Assembly (NCBI RefSeq): GCF_964340395.1
Contig: NC_135565.1
Span: 1,140,001 to 1,204,000, forward strand
Source of the DNA: Glandiceps talaboti
Taxonomy: Eukaryota > Hemichordata > Enteropneusta > Spengelidae
Direction: 5' to 3'
Length of the DNA: 64,000 nt
This document shows, one piece after another, positions 28,555-40,844 of this stretch. Position 1 is the first letter of the stretch. Every line of letters begins with the position of its first letter. The position numbers and the translations under genes are program-made. The notes below the pieces were generated by a model, which ran no database searches, was not told where the DNA came from, and was given only the letters and a program-made list of their open reading frames with translations.

Positions 28555-29466
28555 AAATAGTGCCAATGGCATTGTAGTAAAAATGTTTACTCACACACTG
28601 ATCCATGCTAGGAATGTGTTCATTTGCTGAATGATTATCCAGTTGCCTATCCAACCCTGTTGTTATCTTTGCAATATATGTGATCATTTGTCTTATGCTA
28701 TGGGCGTGGTCATGTTGCTCGACATATTTGCATACAGTAAAAAAATGTCTTCACTTGGCCATGAATTCCTGATGTTATCTTTGCGATATACATTGTCATA
28801 TAGCTGTTGCTATGTGCGTGGTCATCAGTGGTTGCTAGGGATATTTACATACATTTTTTTTGAATTTTTACTCACTCACCTACCAGATGATGTTATTTTG
28901 GCAAAATATACTGGCATTTGGTTGTTGCTAAGGGTATAGTCATTGTTGATAGGGCAATTGCGTCAAAATGTTTTAACAAAATCTGCAAAATAACACTAGA
29001 AACATCTCACCAACTTTCAGTCTCATTGACCAAGTACTTTTTGAGATACATGTACAAGTTTTTTACCAAAATTCACATTTTTACACCTAATTTGCATATC
29101 GCTCATTATATCCTTATATTTCTTCATCTATAGATCCCTAAATGCATCCCCATTAAATCTCAGCCCAATCTGCACAGTAGTTTTGTAATTAAAGATTTTT
29201 GACATAAAGACACATTTTAGCCCTAATTTGCATATTACTGATGGAACAAATCTTAATCTACACACACCTAAGAACGTTCTCACCAAATGTCAGACAAATC
29301 TACTCAGTAGTTTTGACTTTAAGGTTTTTGACCATAAATGACATATTTTACCCAAATCACACATCATTAGAATTGTTTTGAATATTTTCCCAAGTAGACA
29401 CCAATAGTAATGTCTCCACCAAATTGCTGCTTGGCAATTGGTCTGGTGGTGTTTGAGTTTAATCAT

Positions 29467-29503
<37 letters not shown>
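28555..29503 (-). mobile_element. Inverted TAGCACAACTG-family element
   Basis: On the minus strand the family body runs from (TG)n at 29503-29470 (plus strand CA repeats) through the AAACTACTGAGCAGATT and GACCACGCCCATAGCAAC modules to the 3' end near 28560. The 5' terminus with hairpin is missing beyond (TG)n. Confidence 0.7.
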
Positions 29504-29504
<1 letters not shown>

Positions 29505-30475
29505 GTTTCAAGTTTCTTGTTTTTAAAAATGAAGAAAAAACTTATTACATATACAGTTTATAGAAGGTAAAAGATAGCATGTAAAAATACTTGAAAATAT
29601 GTAAATATTCAATAAATGCAAATTTGTGCAATACTTTTTAGTTTAATCAAGTTAGCTCTAGGTTCTGTCGCTTGTAACATAATCATATGGACGATAGCAC
29701 ACTGCACAGTCTTTGGAGTTAACGTTGATCATGATCAGTTCTCAGTCGCTTGTACAATCATATCACATCATGGACGCCACTAAGATGTATCATATGGTCG
29801 ATACCATTATACATCTGATCCATGGTGCTCATTACTATTGCTGTAAAGGGAAGTATATCATATGTACATAGCAAGTTGAATTACTTAGCACAGAATATTG
29901 AAGAAATATTGTATTTTAAATACTTTGTCTAAAATCCAAGTCTTGCAAACTATTCTTTTCGTCAGTATAGCGCCCTCAACATGTATATGCTACTATTTGT
30001 ATTCATTGATACCAAGGTATAAAAAATTGAAGGCACGCGTATTATGTAGACTACGACTAGAAACAACAGACACTGGAGAAATACAAGGCAAACATGTGAA
30101 TGTACAGTGTTTGTATAGCAGTCTGGCTATATCATTGTTTAGTTAATATATATCGTTATAGTGCGCCCTCTATAGGATGATAATCATTAGTTTTCATAGA
30201 TTATGCATGAAACTAATAAAGTAGATGCAAGGGGAGAGATCAACAGTTCAATGTACGATAAAAAACAAAATTCTTTTACTTTGGGGTTGGGGAGGGGAGT
30301 TGAGTCATTTTAGTTTTCATCCAACAAAATCGATTTTACTTTTAATGGATGTTTTGTACCCCTAAATATATATATTTCTTTAAAAAATGTCAACTTGAGA
30401 AATGTAAGAATTTTTGCTATAGTAAATGCATGGCACTAAATTCAAGTGAAGTGTCAACAAAAGAACTATTCTTTA
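29504..30475. other. No recognised gene
   Basis: AT-rich sequence. A short frame at 29898-30146 has no visible homology or splice support. No RNA gene or element border could be recognised. Confidence 0.35.
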
Positions 30476-30479
30476 CTCA

Positions 30480-30890
30480 CTACATACTGTCTTTGTATTC
30501 ATAGTACTACATACTACTACATACTGGCTTTGTATTCATAGCACTACATACTACTACATACTGGCTTTGTATTTATAGCACTACATACTACTACATACTG
30601 GCTTTGTATTCATAGCACTACATACTACTACATACTGGCTTTGTATTCATAGCACTACATACTACTACATACTGGCTTTGTATTCATAGCACTACATACT
30701 ACTACATACTGGCTTTGTATTTATAGCACTACATACTACTACATATTGGCTTTGTATTCATAGTACTACATACTACTACATACTGGCTTTGTATTTATAG
30801 CACTACATACTACTACATACTGGCTTTGTATTCATAGCACTACATACTGGCTTTGTATTTATAGCACTACATACTACTACATACTGATTT
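30480..30890. repeat. 37-bp minisatellite, second locus
   Basis: About 11 units of the same CTGGCTTTGTATTCATAGCA repeat found at 27100-28085, here without the surrounding transposon. Variant units (TTTATAGCAC, ATTCATAGTACT, CATATTGGC) occur in the same order as at 27480-27600 and 27940-28080. Confidence 0.9.
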
Positions 30891-32260
30891 GAAGCAATTT
30901 TCAATTTTGGCCAATTTAGTTTGAACAGGGGGGGGGGGGGGAGTAGGGGTGTTTTTTTTGTCTGAGGTGTAAGTATAAGAATTTTTGTCCTACACTGAGC
31001 TATTGATCTCTCCTCTAAGCATTCGTTGCACATGACGTCACAACTTATCTTAAGTTGAATAATTGTTCATTTCTTTTTGTACACAGCAATAGGTGACATG
31101 ATGAAACACAGAAATGGTCAACAGTGAATTTTACGTCTTCACTTTTTGTTGACGATAGTATATTTACCTTGAAGTTATTATCAACTGAAGGTTGAAAATC
31201 TGATCTGATTATTTTTATCATGTTATTTTTTGTTGTTGGTTTTGTTTTCAATGTTGAACAAGGATATCGCAAAATGTGACTAGCGCCCTCTACTAGTATT
31301 TCTGATGTGTGCCCCCAAGCTATTTGGTGGTCAACTTTTTATTTGGAGACGGCGTGGCAGACGTCAGTCATTAATGAGTCCCCGGCCAGAGTCACCGATC
31401 TAAGTTCTGAGTCTAAGTATGTGTGTACACATATCTCACTGTAATTATAAACATTGAAACCAACAAAATGGTAATTAAAAAGATAACAAAATCGCATAAA
31501 CCTAAGTTTGACAAATGTCACTCTATTACTCTTTTTATAAAAAATGCACTTCTCTTTCTGACATTACAGGACGCCGCCAACGGCCACGGATTTCAGAGAG
31601 AATACATACCAATTCAAGTTTTATCTCTGTAAAAAATAGAAAATATACGTCTGATGATATAATTCATACCTTTCGAAATGGAAATCATGGACTTCAGAAG
31701 AGATGATTGAAAGATTACAATTATGGTGACGTTATAAGCCTTGAACACAAGACACTTCCACTTCTTACCCATCATCCTAATATTAATCACATTCTCTAAT
31801 TATACAAATTTTTATTGATTCCGAATTTTGTTTCGAAACTGGCTGAATTTGAGCACCGATTGTTACAAATAATAAGAAAAAAGACTTTCCATTTATTTAG
31901 GGAAAGCAGAATAGCTTTGCTGGCACTTAATTTACAAACAAACTTTAGTCCCCATGCACGCTGGAATGACCCGGTAGACTGTCCCTATGCACCGTGACCA
32001 TGGAATGACCCGGGAGATAGTCCCTATGCGCTATGGAATCGTCGGGTAGGCAGATCTGTGTTACAATATGTAGTGTGGCCATCGTACGATTGTGTACATT
32101 TCACTGCACAGTGCAATATTCAACGAAAAAATAGGTTGTACTGAGTTTTCCGAAGGAGTTGCCACTTTATAAGTTAACATTAAATAGAATGCCATCTGCA
32201 CCATTCATGGTCAATACATCTATGCAGTTTGGATATCATAGTACATGTAGTTATGTGATA
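30891..32260. other. No recognised gene
   Basis: Contains a poly-G tract at about 30928-30941 and several short frames (for example 31515-31706) without splice or homology support. The 31970-32040 stretch has a small duplication of GGAATGACCCGGKAGA-like sequence followed by CCCTATGC. Confidence 0.35.
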
Positions 32261-32266
32261 GTCTCA

Positions 32267-32332
32267 GTTATCCAGACTCTTGCTGCTGGGTGGTCTTGTA
32301 GAAGAGCCCCAGCAGTGAGAGTCTGGGTAACC
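32267..32332. mobile_element. Foldback hairpin with GTTACCCAGACTC end
   Basis: GTTATCCAGACTCTTGCTGC-TGGG (32267-32290) pairs with CCCAGCAGTGAGAGTCTGGG-TAAC (about 32309-32332), 24 bp with three mismatches and a loop of about 18 nt. It shares its outer 13 bp with the hairpin at 32817. Confidence 0.6.
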
Positions 32333-32816
32333 AAGACTAGTGTCCATGAACGCTTGGTACAAAACAGGTCAGGTAAAGACGGCACATTTTTTTTTATTCA
32401 CATTCACGCTCTGATCCAAAGATCCATCATCTGTTTTCATTTGCAATATTTATTTGTTTTCATGGCAAATTTCACCTTCTCATTTATAAATGCTAATTCA
32501 ACAATGTAAGTACTCAAAATATGTTGACATTGTCTATGATAAATACCACGACTCGCTCAAATGCTGTCTCTCTTGACAGCCATTCATTACCAATTTTAAG
32601 TACCGCTTACATGAGCATGTGCATTTAGATGTGTCATAGAGTGTGTAGTAGACAAGTAGAAATCAAAGCCTATTTGTTACATTGCATACAAAAGAAGTGA
32701 GCATAAATGGTAGATGCGTGCCCAATGATGGAAATCCACAATTACAAAGTACATCACCTGACCTGATTTGTTGCGCTAACTTTCATTGACCTTGGTGCAA
32801 CATATATGTTAGTTTT

Positions 32817-32897
32817 GGTTACCCAGACTCATGCCATTGAAGGCCCCCCATCCCCCTGGTGGTAGTGGAGTCCTCAATGGCATGAGTCTGGGTAACC
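32817..32897. mobile_element. Foldback hairpin, perfect 24-bp stem
   Basis: GGTTACCCAGACTCATGCCA-TTGA (32817-32840) is perfectly complementary to 32874-32897, with a 33-nt C-rich loop. This looks like a very small inverted-repeat transposon remnant. Confidence 0.7.
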
Positions 32898-33720
32898 GAC
32901 TATACATATATGTATCAATATATATTGAAGCACAATTTTGAACATTCACATAAAACAGATTGAATATAAGGCTAACTTTGAAATCTTCTTACTATTACAC
33001 ACAATGTTTCTAACGTCTATTACTATACATGTTATATCAGCCACTGAATAACCTTTGACCTTTTCATCTGGAACGTGTTTATGTAAACATGACATACACA
33101 AAGGTACATATCGATGGCATATATTAATTCTATCAATTTTATCAATTTTTTAAAACTTCCAAAGGTTTACTATCCTCTGAGTTAGGGTGACAGATTTCCA
33201 GTCATGAAACCTGCTAGATCATTATTTATCTTCAGGGATGATGCACTTGGACTAATATCCCCAAGATGTTTTGTTCTTAAATAAGCAATTGTCACTTCAT
33301 TTAGCCAAGCCATTTTCGTACATTATTGTCCTAATCATATTGCAATGGTATATTTTAGTTGTACAAATCGTCATGTGTTATCAATTAATACTGAAACTGA
33401 ATGAAATGCGACTACTTTCCCCATATGAGTGTCTGCCATCTTTTTTGTTTTCATGTGCAACATTTTAAAAGTGCCTACAGTTGGCAAAACGTTTTTACTC
33501 TTGAATGCACCCAGTACGTACAAGAATGAGTATGAAATCTATATGAAAAATGTAATGCACAGAACAGAAGACACTAATTGCCTGCCAATTTTGAAAACAA
33601 TGATAAGTGATGGTGAATTGCTGAGAAAGAATAACCTGACAACTAATCGAAAATCTACACCAAATATAATGACGGATTCTTTGGATGTTAATGTGAATCC
33701 CCAAAATATATATTCAGTTG
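32898..33720. other. No recognised gene
   Basis: AT-rich. The 99-codon frame at 33429-33728 has a plausible amino-acid mix but no motif and no splice context that I can support. Confidence 0.35.
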
Positions 33721-33724
33721 ATAC

Positions 33725-34145
33725 CTGACCTGACCTGGCCTGGCCTGTACCTGGCCTGTACCTTTGTTAGTACCGACCGGTCCATGAACGACCAACTGAC
33801 TGTTGTCCGTCAGCTGCAGTGTTTTGCCACGCAAGTGCTATTTCATGTGACTGTCACTTTAGTTGTACGGTAAAGTTATAGACTCGAATTGTCACAGTCT
33901 GGATGTACTAGTGGAGATGGGATTGGCTAACAGATTGTCACAGTGGTATGATAGAGCTATATACTATATTATCACAGTGGTATGGTAAGGTTATAGACTC
34001 CTGTTGTCACAGTGGTACGGTACAGTAGATGCGTGTAGACTTCTGTTGTCACAGTGGTGCCCCAGTAGGGTTATAGACGCTTGTAGACAGAGCTGTACGG
34101 TAGGGTAGATGTTGTAGACTGTTGTATACTTCTGTAGGTGTTGTA
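33725..34145. repeat. Short degenerate tandem repeats
   Basis: ACCTGGCCTGTACC repeats at 33725-33765, then about five diverged units of GGTTATAGACTCCTGTTGTC plus ACAGTGGTACGGTA between 33855 and 34140. Confidence 0.6.
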
Positions 34146-34151
34146 GTGTAA

Positions 34152-34251
<100 letters not shown>

Positions 34252-34419
34252 GGTTGTTATTAACTACACATCGACTTCTGTCATGGACGGTAGAAGGGAA
34301 CGTCTTCGAGGAGGCGGCCCTTTACTCGGTCCGTGCAGTGATTTACTTCGTCCTGATGTGAAAGAATATTTATAACAGTGCCATTAGAATACAGTATAAT
34401 GGGACGGGTTAAACCACGT

Positions 34420-34745
34420 TCTGAATTCTATGTTCTGAGTTCTACATTCTGAGTTCTGAGTTCTATGTTCAAGTTCTGAGTTCTACGTTCTGAGTTCTGC
34501 GTTCTATGTTCTATGTTCTACGTTCTGAGTTCTGCATTCTATGTTATATGTTCTACGTTCTGAGTTCTGACTTCTACGTTCTGAGTTCTGAGTTCTGCGT
34601 TCTACGTTCTGAGTTCTGACTTCTACGTTCGGAGTTCTGAGTTCAGCGTTCTGAGTTCTGCGTTCTGTGTTCAACATTCTATGTTCTGCGTTCTATGTTC
34701 TACGTTCTATATTCTTTGTTTTGCGACCTATGTTCCATGTTCTGT
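34420..34745. repeat. TTCTGAG/TTCTACG heptamer array
   Basis: About 45 imperfect 7-bp units (TTCTGAG, TTCTACG, TTCTGCG, TTCTATG) in mixed order. Confidence 0.9.
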
Positions 34746-35090
34746 ATTCACAATAAAATAATTATAACTAATGACACTTGTTACAAAGTTGCCCCCAGAC
34801 TGCCTTAATGTTGGTAAGCATTTGTGTAGTGATGTGACGTTTACAAAAGTGATTAGTATGAGCCATTAGACCATATCAACATAGCGAGAAGAGAGGGACT
34901 TGTCCCGAGTCTGACTGGAAGAGTTTGGAAAGGAATGTGATGTCGTCATTATGTGGGTTGGCCAAAGTATGCAAATAACATCTTAACACAGTCCTGCGAT
35001 CATAACAAAGACACGTGTACTGAGTAGCTGAGTAGCCTACGCACAGTGGTGATGGTGGTAATATTTGTTGTCTGACTCCTGAAAGCTACG

Positions 35091-35375
35091 ATGTCTAGGG
35101 TAACAAAAACATCGGTTAAAGTATATGGTGACCACATAAAATATAGCCGACTATTATCCCCATCAAGTCGACTGGGGAACAGGGCCAAAAGACTCAGGGT
35201 TTTTTTCGACAACGTTAGAGATGTTGCCGGGAATGTGGTGAATCCGATCCCAATCTGCAATACTTTGTTTTATAACTTGCTGTATATGAAGACAAGATCA
35301 ACCGGACTGGTACATTTCATAGTGTTACACAATTACGACGATGCAAGTTCATGTTCTACCTGTCAAAATTGTTAA
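35091..35375 (+). CDS. Unidentified 94-codon frame inside the inverted-repeat element
   Basis: Starts ATG at 35091 and ends TAA at 35373-35375, with a mixed composition (SRVTKTSVKVYGDHIKYSRL) and a Cys-rich end SSCSTCQNC. I recognise no domain and no splice signals. It may be a chance frame or a fragment of an element-encoded protein. Confidence 0.2.
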   Translation: MSRVTKTSVKVYGDHIKYSRLLSPSSRLGNRAKRLRVFFDNVRDVAGNVVNPIPICNTLFYNLLYMKTRSTGLVHFIVLHNYDDASSCSTCQNC

Positions 35376-35724
35376 ACAACGCACGTTGTCATTCATATTT
35401 CAAACATAGCCACGGTATTCCTGATAAATCGTGGCCTTCATTGTGACTACAGTCGAATATTTTTTTAAAAAAATACTGTCACCATGGTCACCGGTGTCTG
35501 CTCCCGTATCGTTTACGGTAGCAGACATTAGTGACGCGTCGACGGTATTTCTTTGCGTATTCGAAAATACCCAATAATACCATTAATTTGTATCATGACT
35601 ATCCGTGAATACAATATTGGCTTACAAGTGACTGATTGTAACACGTTGTCGAACAATACTGTAACACATTCTCAAAATATCCACTGTCTACAAAGAGGTA
35701 AAAGTAGATTTTCTTTTTATGTTA

Positions 35725-36414
35725 GGGATCCTTCAGTAAGCTTATTGCAAGGGGGGGGGGGCGGAAATCATACATGGCCTGTTAAGTAAAAGATGACCCT
35801 CTCCCCTTTCTCCATTTGTAAAAGGTGACCCTCCCCCTTTGTCCCATTTTGTAAAACATGACCCTCCCCATGACAATTGCATATACTGAAAGTTAATCAA
35901 TATTTCCATTATATGTATACATACAAATTAAATGATTTTGACTCTGTATTAGAAAGCAATATTTCTACATATAAAGTGACAAACAGTAAAAGACTGGCTA
36001 GTTACCTTTCTCTTATAATCATGCACAGTCTAGTTAGTATCATCATCATCACCATCATATTTTAACAACAACATTCACGGACAGTGTGAGGGATAAGGTG
36101 AGATGGCACACTCAACAAAATGCATCGTTTTATAAAACGATTTTCTTACAATATATGTATTTTTATTTTTGTATTTTGGCATGTAAAGTACTCGTAAAAA
36201 TAAATATTGAGTGCTCATCTCACTTTTACATCTCAAAACACACAAAACAAATTGACAATAATTGAATCTTCCATTTGGTCACAAAACTACGGATTGTAAA
36301 ATGTGACCCTCCCCCAAACATTGTAATGCAAAATATGACCCTCTCCCAAGAACAGGTTTGTAAAATGTGACTCCCCCCCATTCCTCCGCCCCCTTGTAAA
36401 TATTGAAGGCTCCC
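35725..36414. mobile_element. GGGA-type TIR element, TTA target duplication
   Basis: TTA|GGGATCCTTCAGTA on the left and TATTGAAGGCTCCC|TTA on the right. Just inside each end are poly-G/poly-C runs with GTGACCCTCCCC-like motifs. 3-bp TTA duplications and this architecture are typical of PIF/Harbinger-like elements. It is 690 bp with no transposase. The interior (CTGAAAGTTAATCAATATTT) matches, inverted, the element at 55719-56655. Confidence 0.7.
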
Positions 36415-36896
36415 TTAGTACGAATTGAAAATAAAAGTTTGCCGTTAGCGTAAACATCAAAGTATACCCGTCTAGATAATCAAATGTTTTGCTCCGTTTT
36501 GCATCTACAATCTTTCAGAAAACATTAATTGTTGCGAAATAGGACTGCAACAGAATCATCGATGTACTACAATAGCTGTGATTGAAATATATAGTTCACT
36601 TTTGATATCCTGTTTACATTTCGAAATATATATTCCAATATTCCACAGATTACGAGACTACAAAAACAATATACTTCTTGGCATTATGCAATGAACAATG
36701 AGTGACATTGTCATTCACTGATGAAGTAATTAAATCCTCAACACATGATTAGTTGCTATTTATAACAGACTCCTCCTGGATATAGAATATTCAGTAGCTA
36801 GTATGTTTGAACAATCTGTCGATTCACTAGTTTCATTGGCGGGTATTTTTAACCAAACGCTCCCGGCCAGACTCGGGACAAGTCCAGCTCTTCTCG

Positions 36897-37150
36897 CGGC
36901 TGCGCCGCTCGGCAGGTAGAGTTGACTTCTCAGACAGAGGTCCCTCTGTCACAGAGGTCGCAGAGCCTACAGAGCTTAGATATTGTCCAAATCAATCATT
37001 TCGTAAAGTTTGAAGCTATCCTGATGACCTTTTCATCATGTACGAGTTAAAACGTCCATGTATGAAGATGTACACGAACGGCCCGTTCGAAATATTCCTT
37101 ATAAACTTGACTTTATCACGGTTACTACAAAAGATTTTGTGGTTGGGGGG
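36897..37150. other. Unannotated spacer
   Basis: Includes a small inverted repeat CAGAGGTCCCTCTGTCACAG near 36937. No gene signal is seen. Confidence 0.3.
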
Positions 37151-38289
37151 TCTATGGCTTAATCATGCCTAATTTACTGTTTGAATTACTAACGATTCTA
37201 TTGATGTGGTTGTTCCAGAACAGAGTGAAAGAAATGACAACTCCTAAATCTTTGATATAATTAGTACGACGTATGGTACCATTCTTGTTATAGTCATAGT
37301 GAATTAGCTGTTTTCGACGTGATATTGTGATAGTTTGACACTTTGAGGAGTGAAAGTTGAGATCCCAAGATTTACTCCACTCAATCAAAGAATTAATGTC
37401 TTGGAATAGAAGTGGGCCTAATATTGACCCTTGGGGAACTCCGGAAATAACAGGAAGCCAGTCGGAGTTGAGTCCATCGACTTTGCTTTCTTCCTGTCAG
37501 ATATGACTGAAACTAAATTAACAACTCCGAATGGATCCCGCACACAATTTATGAATAAGTAATTTATGACACTGTCGAACGCCTTTGAAAAATCAAGGTT
37601 AATCATATTGACTTGACCAGCTTGGTCCACAGCGGTGCCAATGTCATGAAAAATTTGCAAGAGTTGGGTAACCGAGGAACGAACTTTCACGAAACCGTGG
37701 TGCAAATGATATAGTTGAGACCTTATCTTTGGAAAAACGATGTTGAAAATTGCCCTTTCCATTACTTTACTGCAGACACAAAGTAAAGAGACAGGCGTGT
37801 AATTCTCTACACATTGTTTGTCAGATTTTTTATGGACAGGAACTACGTTAGCTGACAGCCAGTCATCGGGTAGGGTCCCCTTACTGATTGAAAGATTGAA
37901 AATAAAACATAACGGTTTAGCTATTTGTCTAGCGCAGTGTTTGAGAACAATTGGGGCTATACCTTCTCGACCCATAGCCTTGTAGACGTCAAGGTTATTC
38001 AAAATTTTGAATACTTCGTCTTCGGTAACCCGGATATTGCCGAGACTTTCGTGTTCAGTAATTGGGATGTTTGGTAGATTGAAATTGATCTGTGGCTTAG
38101 TAAAAACAGAGTAGAAGTAATTGTTTAAGAGGTTGGCCTTGTCTTTAGCCATACTGGCAGAGCCATGCCGGCTTATGGTCACACTTGGGAGACTTTTAGA
38201 GCGTATTTTTGACCTGATAAATGACCAGAAACGTTTTGGGTTGTCAATAATTGTGGTTCCAAAATTATCGATTATACTGTTGATATTTA

Positions 38290-39453
38290 GGGACCGGTCA
38301 GTTTCTTCAGCCTGGGGGGGGGGGGGTGCGGTGGAATCTTAAATTGGGCCGACAAAAAGTCATTGACCCCCCCTATCTGTAAAACCAAAAACAGGCTGAC
38401 CCCCCCCCCTATCACTTAATTCTAAAACATAATACCCCCCCCCCCCATATATATAATATTCACATGACAGGTATTTTTTGATCATGACTCAGTGTGGACT
38501 GCTTGACTGTCTTGCATCTACTTTATAAGATCCCGGGTTAACACTATCATAATTATAATTATTGACTACACAAGGTAAATATATTCCAAAAGGAGTTTAA
38601 TAGCATCTTGACAGTGAAAGGTATAGGAAAGCTTGGGCAGGGAAAATGTATATGTCTTATGGGGGTCCTAGGGGGTCTTCCCCTAGAAGCCCTGGAGGTT
38701 TTTTACTCTGAAAAGTCAATTTTGAGACTATTCAGGCCCTTATTTTTCAGACAATAATTTCCAAGCTTTACAAGACAGCAACAACATGTAAAAAGAAATT
38801 CTTTTTTGAAATATTAAGTTTGATAGCATCTTGACAGTAAGAGGTGGGGAGAGCTTGAGACTGGGATGTGTACACCTCATGTAGTGGGGGGGGGGGGGGT
38901 CCTAGGGTCTCCCCCTAGAAGTCCTGGAGGTTTTTTACTCTGAAAAGTCAATTTTGAGACTATTCAGACCCTTTCAGACAATAATTTCCAAGCTTTACAA
39001 GACAGCATCAACATGTAAAAAGCAACTACACAGGGTTGAAATACTTTTGAAATATACTTTGATAGCATCTTGACAGTAAGAGGGGAAGAACTTGAGACAG
39101 GGATATGTCCACCTCATGTGGGGGTCCATGTGGTGTGGTAGCTAGGTAATACATGTATATGTATATTTATAGTTATGCTTGAACTAATAAGTAATATTAA
39201 AGAATTCATGTAAGAAACAGGGAGAAGAACAAATATTGACATGTACCACATTTCAGACAAGGCTATATGCCATTGTAGAAAAAGGATTTTTTTCTTCCAT
39301 CACAATCCAAAACACGATGACCCCCCCCCCCCCTATCCACAATTCTGAAAACAGCATGACCCCCCCCCCCTACTGCCAATTTCAAAAACAGAGTGACCCC
39401 CCTCCCAATCCACCGGACCCCCCCCCCCCAGGCCGAAGAAACTGACCGGTCCC
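38290..39453. mobile_element. 1.16-kb TIR element nested in a LINE
   Basis: Termini GGGACCGGTCAGTTTCTTCA (38290) and its complement ending at 39453 form a TIR of about 28 bp with one mismatch, followed by G/C runs. Flanks are TTA (38287-38289) and TTT (39454-39456), consistent with a mutated TTA duplication. The interior has C-rich GACCCCCCCC repeats and a tandem repeat of about 235 bp. No transposase is seen. Confidence 0.75.
38575..39135. repeat. About 235-bp tandem repeat, 2.4 copies
   Basis: TAGCATCTTGACAGT starts near 38600, 38824 and 39063. Shared blocks include CCTAGAAGCCCTGGAGG and TACTCTGAAAAGTCAATTTT. Confidence 0.75.
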
Positions 39454-39669
39454 TTTGTCGTCAACATATTTTTCAGCCTATTGCGAATCTTGCGAAAATT
39501 TGCCCAATGTTTTGGTTGGTTACTTTTCTTAGCACTCCATGCAGTTTCTTTACTGTTTTGCAAATGTCTGTATTATTTCAGTATCTTGTATCGATAATTA
39601 ATATCTAATTATAATACACAGAGAATTACATATATTCAACTCGAATCGCGCTGGAATATAAATAGAATA

Positions 39670-40124
39670 GAGAGGTTTAGATGCGCGTATTTACGTGTGT
39701 TCTATACGTGTAGCGTCATAGTCACTTGATTCGAAGCAACTCAGGCGTTCTGTATCAAGCGACGCTCCGTCAAAATGGTGGTCTATACGTAACTGTAAAT
39801 ACGTGTTGAGTTTTTGTCATTTTCTTATATTAAATGTCGTATTTTTTATATCAAAGTTCGGAAGCATAACTTTAAACTAATTTTTTGGTTTTTGGTTTGG
39901 GTAGTTGCAGGAAAAATGGCTAAAGTACGGACAAATTTAGAAATCAAAGGCATGTGTCTGGCTGGACTGAAGATGTCAACGCGCGCGTTCACATTCCACT
40001 GCATAACATTACTTGTAATTATGGAACGCATAACTAAACACAATTTTGTACGCGTCATTACCAGTACGCCTGCACGATAACGCTCCCGTAGGCGTACGCG
40101 TTCTAACGTGTATCTAAACCTCTC
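39670..40124. mobile_element. 455-bp TIR element with TA flanks
   Basis: TA|GAGAGGTTTAGATGCGCGTA on the left and ACGTGTATCTAAACCTCTC|TA on the right. The TIR is about 22 bp with a few mismatches. TA duplication suggests a Tc1/mariner-like MITE. Short frames inside are not coding. Confidence 0.65.
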
Positions 40125-40336
40125 TAATGAGGTACGGGATCGGACGCTGCGCCAGGAGTGTACCGATTGAATAGCGCCCCCATCGGCCGTAGAATTTACT
40201 TCTCTGTCTTGTCGCGTGATTGCGAGCTGAATGATTCGAATCTTGGCAAACGTCCATGAAAGTACTGGAATTTTAAATTTCAACCTCCACGAGTTCAGCA
40301 TTTGCTCAATTTGCTCAATTGCTAAAAAAGAATTAA

Positions 40337-40844
40337 GGGGTAGGACACTTTAGTGTTCTTTTTCGTCGTATGCGCGAAACCACATCGCCCTCGTTCAACG
40401 GACGCTTTCTGTTTCGGGCAAACTTACGAATATTTGTTTACTCAGTCAAATGATGTTGTTACGTTTTCTCCTACATTCAAAGTGTATATTTTGAAGAGAC
40501 ACAGATATGAAGACAACTGATTATATTTACGTAATTTTATGAAAATAATATAGACCGGAATCGACTGTGTGTTCGAGCCTACCGTAACTATCAATTGTGT
40601 TGTTGTTTATTTCCCTCGCAAAAGACGCGACGTTTCGGAGCTTCATTTCCAATAATATGCTGTTTCGGCAATCTGCTTTATTGTCCCGCAAACTCCACAA
40701 TCATGACAATGTACTGCAACATGCGAAATATATATCTCACCACAAGAGGGCAGCAGGTGCTATCAAGTTTCGAGAGAAAATTCATGGATCACATGTTCGA
40801 TTTGAAGCGTCCTGATTGGTTTATTCGATGCCGCGTCCTACCCC
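40337..40844. mobile_element. Candidate 0.5-kb element with GGGGTAGGAC ends
   Basis: GGGGTAGGAC at 40337-40346 and GTCCTACCCC at 40835-40844 form a perfect 10-bp inverted repeat. No target duplication is evident, so the call is tentative. No coding content. Confidence 0.35.

Larger units (their letters stand above)
34885..36896. mobile_element. Candidate 2.0-kb inverted-repeat element
   Basis: CGAGAAGAGAGGGACTTGTC-CCGAGTCTG at 34885-34913 is mirrored at about 36867-36896 with two mismatches. Between them lies an undefined frame at 35091-35375 and a complete TTA-flanked TIR element (35725-36414), which would be nested. No target duplication was established. Confidence 0.45.
37152..39563 (-). 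pseudogene. LINE ORF2 fossil split by a TIR element
   Basis: Read on the minus strand. ANFRKIRNRLKNMLTTK (39515-39454) continues, after removal of the 38290-39453 insertion, into DNPKRFWSFIRSKIRSKSLP and MAKDKANLLNNYFYSVF. RT follows: KALxG-type AMGREGIAPIVLKHCARQIA, LPDDWLSANVVPVHKKSDKQ, NYTPVSLLCVCSKVMERAI and motif A INLDFSKAFDSV (about 37570-37605). Motif B SGVPQGSILGPLLF (about 37405-37446) is joined directly to INSLIEWSKSWDLNFHSSKC, so the YxDD catalytic block is deleted. There are also frameshifts. Family: Jockey/CR1-type; non-functional. Confidence 0.85.
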
